Shown: positions 1 through 7,967 of the stretch, in pieces
Layout: each line of letters opens with the position of its first letter
Numbering within the stretch: position 1 is the first letter of the stretch
NCBI GenBank assembly: GCA_910585805.1
Contig: CAJUFB010000002.1
Span: forward strand, 70,114-117,625
Direction: 5' to 3'
Length of the DNA stretch: 47,512 nucleotides
Source: an uncultured Acetatifactor sp.
GTDB lineage: Bacteria; Bacillota; Clostridia; Lachnospirales; Lachnospiraceae
The notes under the pieces: generated by a model
Seen by the model: only the letters and a program-made list of their open reading frames with translations
What the model was told of the DNA's origin: nothing
Databases searched by the model: none
Program-made: the position numbers and the translations under genes

Positions 1-217
1 AGTTCCGCACTTCCCCCATCCGGTACCTTTCACAGGCAGAGAATTTCCGGCCGCTAAATGATGCGTCCGTAAATCCTCTGGGTACCTCATGGGGCAAGTG
101 CTGTTTTCCAGTTCCGCACTTCCCCCATCCGGTACCTTTCACAGGCAGAGAATTTCCGGCCGCTGAATGATGCGTCCGTAAATCCTGCCGATATCGAAAG
201 AAAAAGTGCTGTTTTCC
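1..217. repeat. Tandem direct duplication, two copies of about 109 bp
   Basis: Bases 1-109 recur at 110-217 with few differences until the last third, where the two copies diverge before both end in the same AAGTGCTGTTTTCC. The segment has no coding support. The first copy begins exactly at the window edge, so more copies may lie to the left. Confidence 0.85.
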
Positions 218-722
218 GGTTCCCCACGGTTCTGCTTACAAAATACAGTTTGTCCCGTTTAGAACCAAAATATCTTCCTGGTACACCATTTTAGAGTAAA
301 AGTATAACACATCAGCAGCAATGAATCAATTCCTTTTACAAAACATCTCTATTCTACCTGCCCTCATGTGCCCTGAAGCGGCTCCTGCAGAGGTTCCCGA
401 TCTGCGGCGCAATGGCATGCTCCCCGATTCGGCTGGCCCTGAGCGGGTCCACGGCTGTTCCTCCTGCTGCTTTCTGCATCTAATCAGCCTTTCTTACTTT
501 ACACAGCTTCATAACCGCACAACAGAGCCATCCCTCCAAATATCAGCCAAAGGCACGTTATCCCATTATATTGTGCGATAATTCCCATTGCTTTTTTCCG
601 GCAATTAAAGTATCATATTCTTGGAAATGAAAAAACTGTTGATTCACCTCAACCGAACAGGCAAATGCAGAACTTTAAAGACAGTATCCGCATACAGAAC
701 TATATATTAAGGAGGCATGCAT
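218..722. other. Intergenic leader region of hflK, no gene seen
   Basis: An open frame at 321-581 exists but has no convincing ribosome site, no recognisable domain and a low-complexity composition, so it is not called. The strong AAGGAGG at 709-715 belongs to hflK. I see no confident promoter. Confidence 0.5.
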
Positions 723-1802
723 ATGAAAAATGGATCTTTTCGTAACTTTAAAAACGGTTTTGAGACAGTCAATGGCGGAGCCGGAAGCACCGGCACACCG
801 CCCCAGCAAAAAAAGACAGGGGGCAAAATAGCAGTCCTTGCAGTACTGGCAATCCTCATCGTGTTTCTGGGCCTGAATTCCGCTTACGAGATCAAGGAGC
901 AGGAACAGGCAGTACTGATCACCCTGGGCAGGGCACAGGCGGTCACGGAACCAGGGCTTCACTTCAAGATTCCTTTCATCCAGCAGGTGAAAAAGGTAAA
1001 CACCACCATCCAGGGCTTTGCCATCGGCTACAGCTCGGACGACAATGAGGTAAATGAGGACGAATCCCTGATGATCACCTCGGATTTCAACTTCATCGAC
1101 GTAGATTTCTATGTGGAATACCGATACAGCGACCCTGTAAAAGCCATTTTCGCTTCCAGGGATCCTCTGGAAATCCTGAAAAACGTGAGCCAAAGCTGTA
1201 TCCGCACCGTCATCGGCAGCTATCCCGTGGACGACGTGCTGACCACAGGCAAAAACGAAATCCAGGCATCCATCCGTGAGATGATCCTGAATCGCCTGGA
1301 GAAACAGGATATCGGAATTCAGCTGGTCAACATCACCATCCAGGACTCCGAACCGCCCACCCTGGAAGTCATGGAAGCCTTCAAGGCTGTAGAGACGGCA
1401 AAACAGGGTAAGGAAACGGCACTGAACAATGCCAACAAATACCGCAATGAACAGCTTCCCTCCGCCCAGGCCCGGGCCGACGGCATCATCAAGGACGCCG
1501 AGGCCCAGAAGGCCGAGCGTGTCAACGAAGCAACCGCCCAGGTAGCGCGTTTTAATTCCATGTACGCGGAATACATTAAAAATCCCGTGATCACAAAACA
1601 GCGGATGTTCTACGAGACAATGGAAGATGTACTGCCCGACCTGAAAGTCATCATCGAAAGCCCCGGCGGCAACATGCAGATGGTCTATCCCGTTGAATCC
1701 TTCACCGGAAACGAAGAGGATAATGCAGGAACTGCTGCTGGCGCAAATACGGGCACAGACAATGACGCCGCAGGTCCCGCAGCGGCAGGCCCTCAGCCGT
1801 AA
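723..1802 (+). CDS. hflK: HflK-like SPFH/band 7 membrane protein
   Basis: A 359-residue SPFH-family membrane protein. The family member HflK pairs with HflC into a large membrane assembly that surrounds and modulates the FtsH protease. A Gly/Lys-rich N-terminus is followed by one hydrophobic segment (about residues 32-52), then the band 7 domain opening EIKEQEQAVLITLG, with GLHFKIPFIQQV soon after. Then comes a charged Ala/Glu/Lys-rich coiled-coil stretch (about 215-285) and a low-complexity Ala/Gly/Pro tail. The frame also has an ATG at 717, but GGAGG at 711-715 would then be one base away; the ATG at 723 has 7-base spacing and is chosen. hflC follows 136 bases downstream. The family is clear; calling it HflK rather than a generic band 7 protein rests on the pair. 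Confidence 0.88.
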   Translation: MKNGSFRNFKNGFETVNGGAGSTGTPPQQKKTGGKIAVLAVLAILIVFLGLNSAYEIKEQEQAVLITLGRAQAVTEPGLHFKIPFIQQVKKVNTTIQGFAIGYSSDDNEVNEDESLMITSDFNFIDVDFYVEYRYSDPVKAIFASRDPLEILKNVSQSCIRTVIGSYPVDDVLTTGKNEIQASIREMILNRLEKQDIGIQLVNITIQDSEPPTLEVMEAFKAVETAKQGKETALNNANKYRNEQLPSAQARADGIIKDAEAQKAERVNEATAQVARFNSMYAEYIKNPVITKQRMFYETMEDVLPDLKVIIESPGGNMQMVYPVESFTGNEEDNAGTAAGANTGTDNDAAGPAAAGPQP

Positions 1803-1814
1803 GAAGTTAAGCGC

Positions 1815-1904
1815 GAGGAAAGCGCCGCCGCAAAACGGCGGAACCTTTCCTCATAAAGAAACCCTGCGCAAAGAAAAATGATCCACCCCGCAGCATGCTG
1901 CGGG
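1815..1904 (+). other. Two hairpins between hflK and hflC
   Basis: Hairpin 1 spans 1815-1852: GAGGAAAG pairs with CTTTCCTC and an inner GCCGCCG/CGGCGG continues the stem. Hairpin 2 is the perfect 18-base palindrome CCCGCAGCATGCTGCGGG at 1887-1904. Neither is followed by a T-run, so they look more like mRNA-processing or stability structures inside an operon than terminators. The second shares its CCCGCAGC stem core with the terminator after hflC. Confidence 0.6.
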
Positions 1905-1938
1905 AAATGGAACCTGTAGAAATAAGGAGGTTATCACT

Positions 1939-2811
1939 ATGAAAGCTGCCAGAAAAATAGCCCTGATCGTCCTGGTATTCGCCGCCCTGGTTGTCGGCGC
2001 ATCCAGCCTGGTGATCACACAGGAAAACGAATACAGCCTGATCCGCCAGTTCGGCAAGATCGACCACGTTGTGGCGGATGCCGGCATCAGTTTCAAGATT
2101 CCCTTTATCCAGAGTGTGGATAAACTGCCCAAGCATGTCCTGCTCTACGATCTGCCCGCTTCCGATGTCATCACCAGCGACAAGAAGACCATGATCTGTG
2201 ACAGTTACATCCTGTGGCAGATCACGGATCCCCTGAAATTCGCCCAGACCCTGAATTCTTCCATCACCAATGCGGAGGGAAGGCTGGATGCCATCGTATA
2301 TAACTCTACAAAAAACATTATCAGCAGCACCTCTCAGGACGATGTGATCTCAGGGCGGGACGGGCAGTTGTCCTCATCCATTATTGCCAACATCGGCACC
2401 TCCCTGGATCAGTATGGTATCACCCTGCTCTCCTTTGAGACCAAAAAGCTTGACCTGCCCGGTGACAATAAAGCTGCCGTATATGAACGTATGATCTCCG
2501 AGCGCGACAATATCGCCGCCACCTATACCGCGGAAGGCAGTTCCGAGGCCCAGATTATCCGGAATACCACGGACAAGGAAGTGACTGTCCTTCTCTCCGA
2601 AGCGGACAAGGAAGCCGCTATCCTGATCGCGGAGGGCGAGGCCGAGTACATGAGAATACTCTCAGAGGCCTACAATGACCCTTCCAAGCAGGAATTTTAC
2701 TCCTTCGTCAGGAGTCTGGACGCGCTGAAGGCTTCCATGAAAGGGAACCGGAAAACGGTTATCCTTTCCCCGGATTCACCCATCGCGCAGATTTTCTATG
2801 GCGCGCAATAA
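1939..2811 (+). CDS. hflC: HflC-like SPFH/band 7 membrane protein
   Basis: A 290-residue partner of HflK. An N-terminal membrane anchor (about residues 5-25, IALIVLVFAALVVGASSLV) precedes a band 7 domain that opens with ENEYSLIRQFGKID and contains GISFKIPFIQSVDKL. A coiled-coil stretch rich in Glu/Ala (about 195-245) includes AEGEAEYMRILSEAYNDPSK, a C-terminal motif typical of HflC. The start ATG has AAGGAGG 8 bases upstream. Expected location: cytoplasmic membrane, with the bulk of the protein on the outer face in characterised homologs. In bacteria where it was studied, the HflKC cage restrains FtsH; ftsH lies at 21863-24184 in this window but is not in the same operon. Confidence 0.9.
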   Translation: MKAARKIALIVLVFAALVVGASSLVITQENEYSLIRQFGKIDHVVADAGISFKIPFIQSVDKLPKHVLLYDLPASDVITSDKKTMICDSYILWQITDPLKFAQTLNSSITNAEGRLDAIVYNSTKNIISSTSQDDVISGRDGQLSSSIIANIGTSLDQYGITLLSFETKKLDLPGDNKAAVYERMISERDNIAATYTAEGSSEAQIIRNTTDKEVTVLLSEADKEAAILIAEGEAEYMRILSEAYNDPSKQEFYSFVRSLDALKASMKGNRKTVILSPDSPIAQIFYGAQ

Positions 2812-2894
2812 GGAAGTGTCAGTTACTTTTCGATAATTCCCAGGGAAGCCGTACTTCCGCCGCCAACGCGCTCTCAAAGCGCATGATACCATAA

Positions 2895-2936
2895 AACGCC
2901 CCGCAGCAGGCTGCGGGGCGTTAAACCCTTTTTTGG
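2895..2936 (+). terminator. Intrinsic terminator of the hflKC operon
   Basis: A perfect 12-bp stem (AACGCCCCGCAG with CTGCGGGGCGTT), a four-base loop, then AAACCC and a run of six T. It lies 83 bases after the hflC stop. The rest of 2812-3219 shows no gene; a smaller inverted repeat CTGCCG/CGGCAG lies at 3091-3118. Confidence 0.88.
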
Positions 2937-3219
2937 TTAAACCTGGCCAATACAGCCCAACTCTCTCAGGACTCGTGCCGCCCGGCCTGTTTTCCGTTAA
3001 TTCGAAAACGCTCACGCATATAAGGACAACTTCTTTCACGCCCCATCGAATGCCGCCAAATATATCACGATACTAAATTAGTAACGTCCTGCCGTCCCCA
3101 TACCAGACCTCGGCAGGCACGCTTTTGAATGCAGGAAAAGCATCTGCCTTTTTTGCGACTGTCTCTGCGAAAATGGTAAAAGTTATAGTCTTCGGAAGTA
3201 ATGAACGCAATTATACAGC

Positions 3220-3963
3220 TCATCCCGGAAGCTCCTTAAGCAGCAGATAATATTCCCGCCCATTCAGCGTCACTTCCGAATCCCGATGAAACCCCAACTG
3301 CCTGCACAGTTCCAGGGAAGCGGCATTCCCTGTCTCCACCAGCGCCTGCACCTTCGTAAACTCCAGCGCGGCGGATGCATAAGCCAGAACAGCACGGCAT
3401 ACCTCCCTGGCGTAGCCCTTCCGCTGCCAGGGGACGCCGATGATAAAGCCCAGCTCCGGGTCTTCGAAGCCCTCCCGGCAGGACAGCCCCGCACGGCCGA
3501 TGACGGCGCCGCTTTCCTTTTCCACCACGGTCCAGACGCCGAAGCCGTAATATGTGTATACCTTTTCAATATATTCCCGGACATACTGTTTCTCCTGCTC
3601 CACTTCCGGGTACAGGCCTTCCATGTACTTCGTAATGTCGGGATGGCTGTAAATGCGGTAGAAATCTTCCACATCCTCCGGCGTCGTCTCCCGTATCAGG
3701 CACCGCGGCGTCTCCAGAATATGCCAGGGCAGCCCCTTCAGGCGGCGGTAAACCCGTTCCACATATTCCGGCTCCAGCTCCTCCGGATCCTCCACCGCGA
3801 ACAGAAAACGCGAGAAATCCTGTCCCGCATTTCCCGGGTGGAGATAAACCAACACTGCTTCCCCTTCGCTGCGCAGCGTTTCCGCGGTTTCCGCGTCATC
3901 CGTTATATACAGAAGATCCTCCTGCCCGTCCGTTTTTACCTTAATCTCCTTTAAATATATCAA
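3220..3963 (-). CDS. GNAT-family N-acetyltransferase
   Basis: A 247-residue protein whose C-terminal 160 residues match the RimJ/RimL type of GNAT acyl-CoA N-acetyltransferase: TPRCLIRETTPEDVEDFYRI at the start of the fold, GVWTVVEKESGAVIGRAGLS in the core strands, ELGFIIGVPWQRKGYAREV as the acetyl-CoA pyrophosphate loop (the R/Q-x-x-G-x-A pattern is QRKGYA), and SLELCRQLGFHRD near the end. The first 85 residues are an extra domain of unknown role. The start codon is TTG, preceded by AGAGGGAAG. The substrate cannot be told from sequence. It is a single-gene transcript; the neighbouring genes are unrelated. Confidence 0.85.
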   Translation of the reverse strand: MIYLKEIKVKTDGQEDLLYITDDAETAETLRSEGEAVLVYLHPGNAGQDFSRFLFAVEDPEELEPEYVERVYRRLKGLPWHILETPRCLIRETTPEDVEDFYRIYSHPDITKYMEGLYPEVEQEKQYVREYIEKVYTYYGFGVWTVVEKESGAVIGRAGLSCREGFEDPELGFIIGVPWQRKGYAREVCRAVLAYASAALEFTKVQALVETGNAASLELCRQLGFHRDSEVTLNGREYYLLLKELPG

Positions 3964-4023
3964 CTTCGTGCACTTCCCTCTTTACGTTATGACATTTTTA
4001 CGTTATAATCATTGATTATACTC

Positions 4024-4102
4024 ACGAGCGATGAAATTTGCCACAATGTCCCCGGCATCTTTCGATCGTGAGTCGGGACGCCTGGCAAGTTTCAATGATC
4101 GT
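4024..4102. other. Long imperfect inverted repeat (hairpin)
   Basis: Left arm 4024-4052 and right arm 4075-4102 pair over about 28 positions with a few mismatches and one gap (ACGAGCGATGAAATTTGCCA against the complement of TGGCAAGTTTCAATGATCGT). The loop is about 22 bases. No T-run follows. It directly precedes the 68-bp repeat tract. Confidence 0.6.
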
Positions 4103-4104
4103 CA

Positions 4105-4325
4105 GTATATATTATGAGCATGGGCCGCTCATGATAAATAGCCATCCGGCTGTATCATGCCTGGAATAATGGCATGATATCATGAGCAAAGCAATGTCAT
4201 GACAGTTGGCCATCCGGACGTCCCATGCCGGAAATACGGGCATGATATCATGGGCAAAGCATCGCTCATAATGGATGGCCATCCGGCCTCTTTATGCCAT
4301 GGATATGGCAACATTATATCATGAA
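4105..4325. repeat. Degenerate 68-bp tandem repeat, about three units, with palindromes
   Basis: GCCATCCGG recurs at 4141, 4209 and 4278, and CATGATATCATG (a 12-base perfect palindrome) at 4173 and 4241, giving a 68-69 base period. The tract runs up to 24 bases before the cyclophilin start. 68 is not a multiple of three and no reading frame is kept, so it is not coding. Confidence 0.75.
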
Positions 4326-4348
4326 TCTCATCAGAAAGGACATGTATT

Positions 4349-4873
4349 ATGGAAAAAAATCCGATTGTCACCATCACCATGCAGAACGGGGATACGATTA
4401 AGCTTGAACTGTATCCCGATATTGCCCCCATCTCTGTGAACAATTTTATCAGCCTTATCAACAAAAAATTCTATGACGGGCTGATCTTTCACAGAGTGAT
4501 CAGGGGCTTTATGATCCAGGGAGGCTGTCCCGACGGCACAGGCATGGGCGGTCCCGGCTACAGTATCAAGGGAGAATTCAGCAGGAACGGCGTGACCAAT
4601 GACTTAAAGCATACGGCAGGCGTGCTGTCCATGGCAAGGTCCATGCACCCCGATTCCGCAGGTTCACAGTTCTTCATCATGCACAAGAATGCGCCCCATC
4701 TGGACGGCCAGTATGCCGCTTTCGGAAAAGTAATCGAGGGGATGGATGTGGTAAACCGCATTGCTGAGACATCTACCGACAGTTCTTCCGACAGGCCTTA
4801 TGAGAACCAGGTGATGGAAAGTGTCACTGTGGAAACTTTTGGGGTGGAATATCCGGAACCGGAGAAATGCTGA
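4349..4873 (+). CDS. Cyclophilin-type peptidyl-prolyl cis-trans isomerase
   Basis: A 174-residue single-domain cyclophilin catalysing cis-trans isomerisation of peptidyl-proline bonds. Motifs in order: LELYPDIAPISVNNFISL (about 19-36), FYDGLIFHRVIRGFMIQGG with the catalytic Arg of FHRV, the GTGMGGPGYSIKGEF loop, MARSMHPDSAGSQFFIM with the Q-F-F active-site strand, and LDGQYAAFGKVIEGMDVV. It lacks a signal peptide, so it should be cytoplasmic. AAAGGA lies 8 bases before the ATG. The structured repeat tract immediately upstream is the only visible candidate for regulation. The usual tryptophan of the cyclosporin site is not present: LDGQYAAFG has Q where many family members have H or K. Confidence 0.93.
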   Translation: MEKNPIVTITMQNGDTIKLELYPDIAPISVNNFISLINKKFYDGLIFHRVIRGFMIQGGCPDGTGMGGPGYSIKGEFSRNGVTNDLKHTAGVLSMARSMHPDSAGSQFFIMHKNAPHLDGQYAAFGKVIEGMDVVNRIAETSTDSSSDRPYENQVMESVTVETFGVEYPEPEKC

Positions 4874-5025
4874 CACATTGCCTGCTTTTTTCTATCTTCC
4901 ATCTGGAAAATTCAGGAAATACTTCCTGCCGGCAGCATGCGCATTCACACTTTGTTAACAAATCATTCAACTATTTTTAAATGAATCATCATTTTTTATC
5001 CATTTCTTCCTTCTATACTATAACT

Positions 5026-5133
5026 ATCAACCAAACAGAAACACTAAAAGATGCCAGCCATAGTTACTGTTTACTAAATAACTTTTTCATAATAATGCCA
5101 GGGAACGTAAGTTTCCTGGCATCCTCCCTTTTT
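5026..5133 (+). ncRNA. Putative small RNA, copy A, with anti-Shine-Dalgarno 3' end
   Basis: The unit has a -10 box TATACT at 5014-5019 (followed by ATAAC), about 65 bases of variable sequence, then a block AATAACTTTTTCATAAT, a terminator stem (GCCAGGGAAC/GTTTCCTGGC), CATCCTCCC and five T. The same arrangement occurs inverted at 5353-5458. The stem pairs differ between the two copies but pairing is kept, which favours RNA function. CCTCC beside the terminator is complementary to ribosome-binding sites. Which RNA family this belongs to I cannot say. Confidence 0.5.
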
Positions 5134-5352
5134 ATGGATATATGTCCGTACAAACTCCTCTGTCCCCGTCGCGGCATCCCCTTACGCCATACCTCCGAAT
5201 ACAAAAACACCGCCAGCATAATCTGCTCCCTCTCTGCCCCGGGCCGAAAGAAATCTGATTCAGATGGCGGCGCTCGTCCAAAATACATATCGCGATTTAT
5301 ACTTCATGTCCAATAGCCTTGCAGTTCGGACATTTTGCCCGAAATTCCCCAT

Positions 5353-5458
5353 AAAAAGGAGGATGCCAGAGAACCCTGGGTTCCCTGGCTATAATTATGA
5401 AAAAGTTATTCAGTAACTGTGGCCTGCTTATCATGTCTGCTTTGTATCTGTTGCTTAT
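5353..5458 (-). ncRNA. Putative small RNA, copy B, convergent with copy A
   Basis: On the minus strand: -35 TTGTTT (5487-5492), 16 bases, -10 TATACT (5465-5470), a transcript of about 106 nt, the shared AATAACTTTTTCATAAT block, a stem GCCAGGGAACC/GGTTCTCTGGC, CATCCTCC and five T. It lies between the aldolase stop and copy A. The 5134-5352 stretch between the two RNAs shows no gene. Short open frames across both copies share a similar peptide only because the DNA is similar. Confidence 0.5.
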
Positions 5459-5570
5459 GGTTATAGTATATCCATAAGAAATGTCTAAACAATGATAAGA
5501 ATTCAAATATTGCTTGAATGATCTGTTAACAAAATATGAACTCTGCCACAGCCTGGCTGAAGCCTGCGTC

Positions 5571-6434
5571 TCAGGCCTTGCCTACAGAGCCGAACAACTC
5601 CATCTTCTCCTTCACGGTATCCTTGATGGCCTGAGCGCCGGGAGCCAGAAGCTTGCGGGGATCAAATCCCTTGCCCTGGAGATCCTTGCCCTCTTCCACG
5701 TACTTGCGGGTAGCTGCCGCAAATGCCAGCTGGCACTCGGTATTCACGTTGATCTTGGCCACGCCCAGGCTGATCGCCTTCTTGATCATGTCGGCGGGAA
5801 TGCCTGTACCACCGTGAAGCACCAGAGGCATCTCCCCTGTGAGCTGCTGTACGGCATCCAGAGTCTCGAAGCTCAAGCCCTTCCAGTTCTCGGGATATTT
5901 ACCGTGGATATTGCCGATGCCTGCTGCCAGGAAGTCAACGCCCAGATCTGCGATGGCCTTGCACTCTTTAGGATCAGCGCACTCGCCCATGCCTACAACG
6001 CCGTCTTCCTCGCCGCCGATGGAACCCACCTCAGCCTCAATGGAAATTCCCTTGCCATGTGCTGCCGCAACCAGCTCGGTGGTCTTTGCAACATTCTCAT
6101 CGATGGGATAATGGGAACCGTCAAACATAACGGATGAGAAGCCTGCCTCGATGCATTTGTAGCAGTGCTCATAGGAGCCGTGATCCAGATGCAGCGCCAC
6201 CGGCACATCAATGTCCAGATCCTTCAGCAGGCCGTTCACCATGCCTACCACTGCGTGATAGCCGCCCATGTACTTGCCTGCGCCTTCGGATACTCCCAGG
6301 ATAACGGGAGATTTGCACTCCTTGGCTGTCAGCAGGATGGACTTTGTCCACTCCAGGTTGTTGATGTTGAACTGGCCTACCGCATAGTGGCCTGCCTTTG
6401 CTTTCTTAAGCATTTCTGTTGCTGAAACTAGCAT
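5571..6434 (-). CDS. fba: Class II fructose-1,6-bisphosphate aldolase
   Basis: A 287-residue zinc-dependent aldolase that interconverts fructose-1,6-bisphosphate with dihydroxyacetone phosphate and glyceraldehyde-3-phosphate in glycolysis and gluconeogenesis. Visible motifs: GHYAVGQFNINNLEWTKSIL at the N-terminus, the zinc ligand region VALHLDHGSYEHC, SIEAEVGSIGGEEDG, the zinc histidines in GNIHGKYP and LVLHGGTGIP, and the phosphate-binding VAKINVNTE. Length is normal for the Bacillus/Clostridium Fba type. GGAGG lies 8 bases before the ATG. It stands alone. Closely related GatY/KbaY tagatose aldolases cannot be fully excluded, but the sequence pattern is that of the glycolytic enzyme. Confidence 0.95.
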   Translation of the reverse strand: MLVSATEMLKKAKAGHYAVGQFNINNLEWTKSILLTAKECKSPVILGVSEGAGKYMGGYHAVVGMVNGLLKDLDIDVPVALHLDHGSYEHCYKCIEAGFSSVMFDGSHYPIDENVAKTTELVAAAHGKGISIEAEVGSIGGEEDGVVGMGECADPKECKAIADLGVDFLAAGIGNIHGKYPENWKGLSFETLDAVQQLTGEMPLVLHGGTGIPADMIKKAISLGVAKINVNTECQLAFAAATRKYVEEGKDLQGKGFDPRKLLAPGAQAIKDTVKEKMELFGSVGKA

Positions 6435-6744
6435 AATATTGATACCTCCATTTTTTTATATTTCAGCGATATGCTGCCGCCTTATGGGAAGACGGTATGC
6501 TACCGCTTTTTATCGCTTTGATCCATTCCGTCCGCGGAAGCGGACATCCATTCAGCTTTATGAGATCTCAATGCTGACTGCATTCATATTTATTTTTCAC
6601 ACTTATTCTTTAGGAACTGTCGCAAAATAACCGCTACAATCTGTTTAGGAAAAAGCCTGGATATATAAAAATTGCTGCAAACCTGTAGGTGTTATTTGTA
6701 GACACTTCCTTCATCTGCGCCGTCTGCCGTCCCGGCAGCAACGG
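6435..6744. other. Intergenic region between the lipid kinase and aldolase genes
   Basis: On the minus strand this is downstream of the lipid kinase gene and upstream of fba. An inverted repeat (GCCGT..CTGCC/GGCAG..ACGGC) at 6719-6746 overlaps the kinase stop codon without a T-run. GTCCGC/GCGGAC forms a short hairpin in the fba leader near 6530-6546. I found no convincing promoter, although fba must have one here. Confidence 0.4.
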
Positions 6745-7662
6745 CTATTTATCTGGAAGGCAGGTTTTTACTCTGATGTCAATTCCCTTGCATACATTAG
6801 TGATCACCACTTTTGTATGACTGCCGCCGTATTCGCCATCCAATGTCCATGCTACCTCTTCTTCAAATTCCAGTGTAAGCTCCGCTGTGCGGAAGGAGTA
6901 CATCGCACTGGTATCCATATCCCGGTTCAGCAGGGACATCATAATATTATTCAGTTCCACCGGATTTTTCGGATTCTTGATCAGCGTCACTTCAAATACG
7001 CCGTCATCCATCTTCACATTTTTACCGGTAATGTTTTTAAAGCCTCCCACAGAAGTGGAATTTGTGATCATCCCGAAAATAAAGTCATCCTCCACTTCCC
7101 TCTCTTCCCAGCTTGCCTTCACATGATAAGAGTGGATGGATGACAGGCGCTTCATCCCCTCCAGCAGATACGCCATGTGGCCCAGTACATTTTTAACGTC
7201 CTGCGCCGTCTCATATGACACATCCGTGAAAAGTCCGAAAGCCGCAATGTAGACAAACACATCCTTCTCTCCTTCATGAACGAAAGAACCGATATCACAG
7301 GGAAAATTCTTTCCTTCCACTGCTACCTCCGCCGCGCGCAGCATATTTTTCGGCAGAGAGAGGCTTCCGCCAAAATCATTGGTGCTGCCTGCCGGTATAT
7401 AGCCGATGGGAGTGTTGAAACCGCTCCGGATCATCCCTGTCACTACCTCATCCAACGTACCATCCCCGCCGCTGCACACCACCAGCTCATATATATCGCC
7501 GCGCCGGACCACCGCCTCCGTGGCATCTCCGTGTTTCTGGGTAGGAACTACGGTAGTCTCATATCCGGCCCGTGTAAAAATATCCAGAATGTCTGCCAGC
7601 TTGTTTTTGATCAGCGCTTTTCCGGCTTTGGGATTGTACACAAAAAGCAGTTTCTTATCCAT
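6745..7662 (-). CDS. Diacylglycerol kinase-family lipid kinase (DagK/YegS type)
   Basis: A 305-residue cytosolic/peripheral lipid kinase. It opens KKLLFVYNPKAGKA (nucleotide-binding NP-x-A-G), and carries the signature VVCSGGDGTLDEVV with the catalytic GGDGT, then IPAGSTNDFGGSL. The C-terminal half is the all-beta domain of the family (MDDGVFEVTLI, WTLDGEYGG with the D-G-E motif). Expected reaction: phosphorylation of diacylglycerol or a similar lipid by ATP, feeding phosphatidate recycling. It starts 8 bases after the crh-like stop codon, with GGAG close to the ATG, so it is probably the last gene of the hprK-whiA cluster transcript. Exact lipid specificity cannot be read. Confidence 0.88.
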   Translation of the reverse strand: MDKKLLFVYNPKAGKALIKNKLADILDIFTRAGYETTVVPTQKHGDATEAVVRRGDIYELVVCSGGDGTLDEVVTGMIRSGFNTPIGYIPAGSTNDFGGSLSLPKNMLRAAEVAVEGKNFPCDIGSFVHEGEKDVFVYIAAFGLFTDVSYETAQDVKNVLGHMAYLLEGMKRLSSIHSYHVKASWEEREVEDDFIFGMITNSTSVGGFKNITGKNVKMDDGVFEVTLIKNPKNPVELNNIMMSLLNRDMDTSAMYSFRTAELTLEFEEEVAWTLDGEYGGSHTKVVITNVCKGIDIRVKTCLPDK

Positions 7663-7670
7663 AGTCTCCG

Positions 7671-7931
7671 TTACTCTTCGAGTCCCTTCAGAAAAGTTAT
7701 GATTCCTTCGATTGCCGCATCTTCATCCGAACCCTCTGCTAATATTTCCAGGTTTTCACTGATGTCCATTCCCAAGGTCATCATTCCCATGATGCTCTTG
7801 GCATTCACCTTCTTTCCGCCGGACTGGATATAAACAGCACTCTCGTACTTGCTGGCTTTCTGAACCAGCAATGCGATGTGCCTGGCCATCTGTTCATCTT
7901 CCAGGCTAATGCTGATATTTGTCTTTTTCAT
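7671..7931 (-). CDS. crh: HPr-family protein lacking the catalytic His15 (Crh-like)
   Basis: An 86-residue HPr-fold protein. The second half is classical: GGKKVNAKSIMGMM with the regulatory Ser46 that HprK phosphorylates, then LEILAEGSDEDAAIE. The first half is not: where HPr has the phosphorylatable His15 in GLHARPA this protein reads EQMARHIALLVQ, so position 15 is Met, Arg17 is kept and position 18 is His instead of Pro. Loss of His15 with retention of Ser46 is the hallmark of Bacillus Crh, a catabolite-repression cofactor of CcpA that cannot carry PTS phosphate. It lies directly after whiA, as crh does in Bacillus, and hprK is in the same cluster. Crh is an inference from these residues; a WhiA-linked HPr paralog of other function is possible. 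Confidence 0.75.
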   Translation of the reverse strand: MKKTNISISLEDEQMARHIALLVQKASKYESAVYIQSGGKKVNAKSIMGMMTLGMDISENLEILAEGSDEDAAIEGIITFLKGLEE

Positions 7932-7967
7932 TTTCGTTCCTCCTTACCTTCCGTTCTTTCCTGACAT

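Noticed and set aside
321..581. Open frame of 86 codons before hflK
   Set aside because: No ribosome site, no domain, composition unlike the flanking genes.
4981..5316. Protein encoded by copy A of the small RNA, similar to a minus-strand frame in copy B
   Set aside because: The shared peptide follows from shared DNA; promoter, compensatory stem changes and terminator fit RNA genes better, and the frames run past the terminators.
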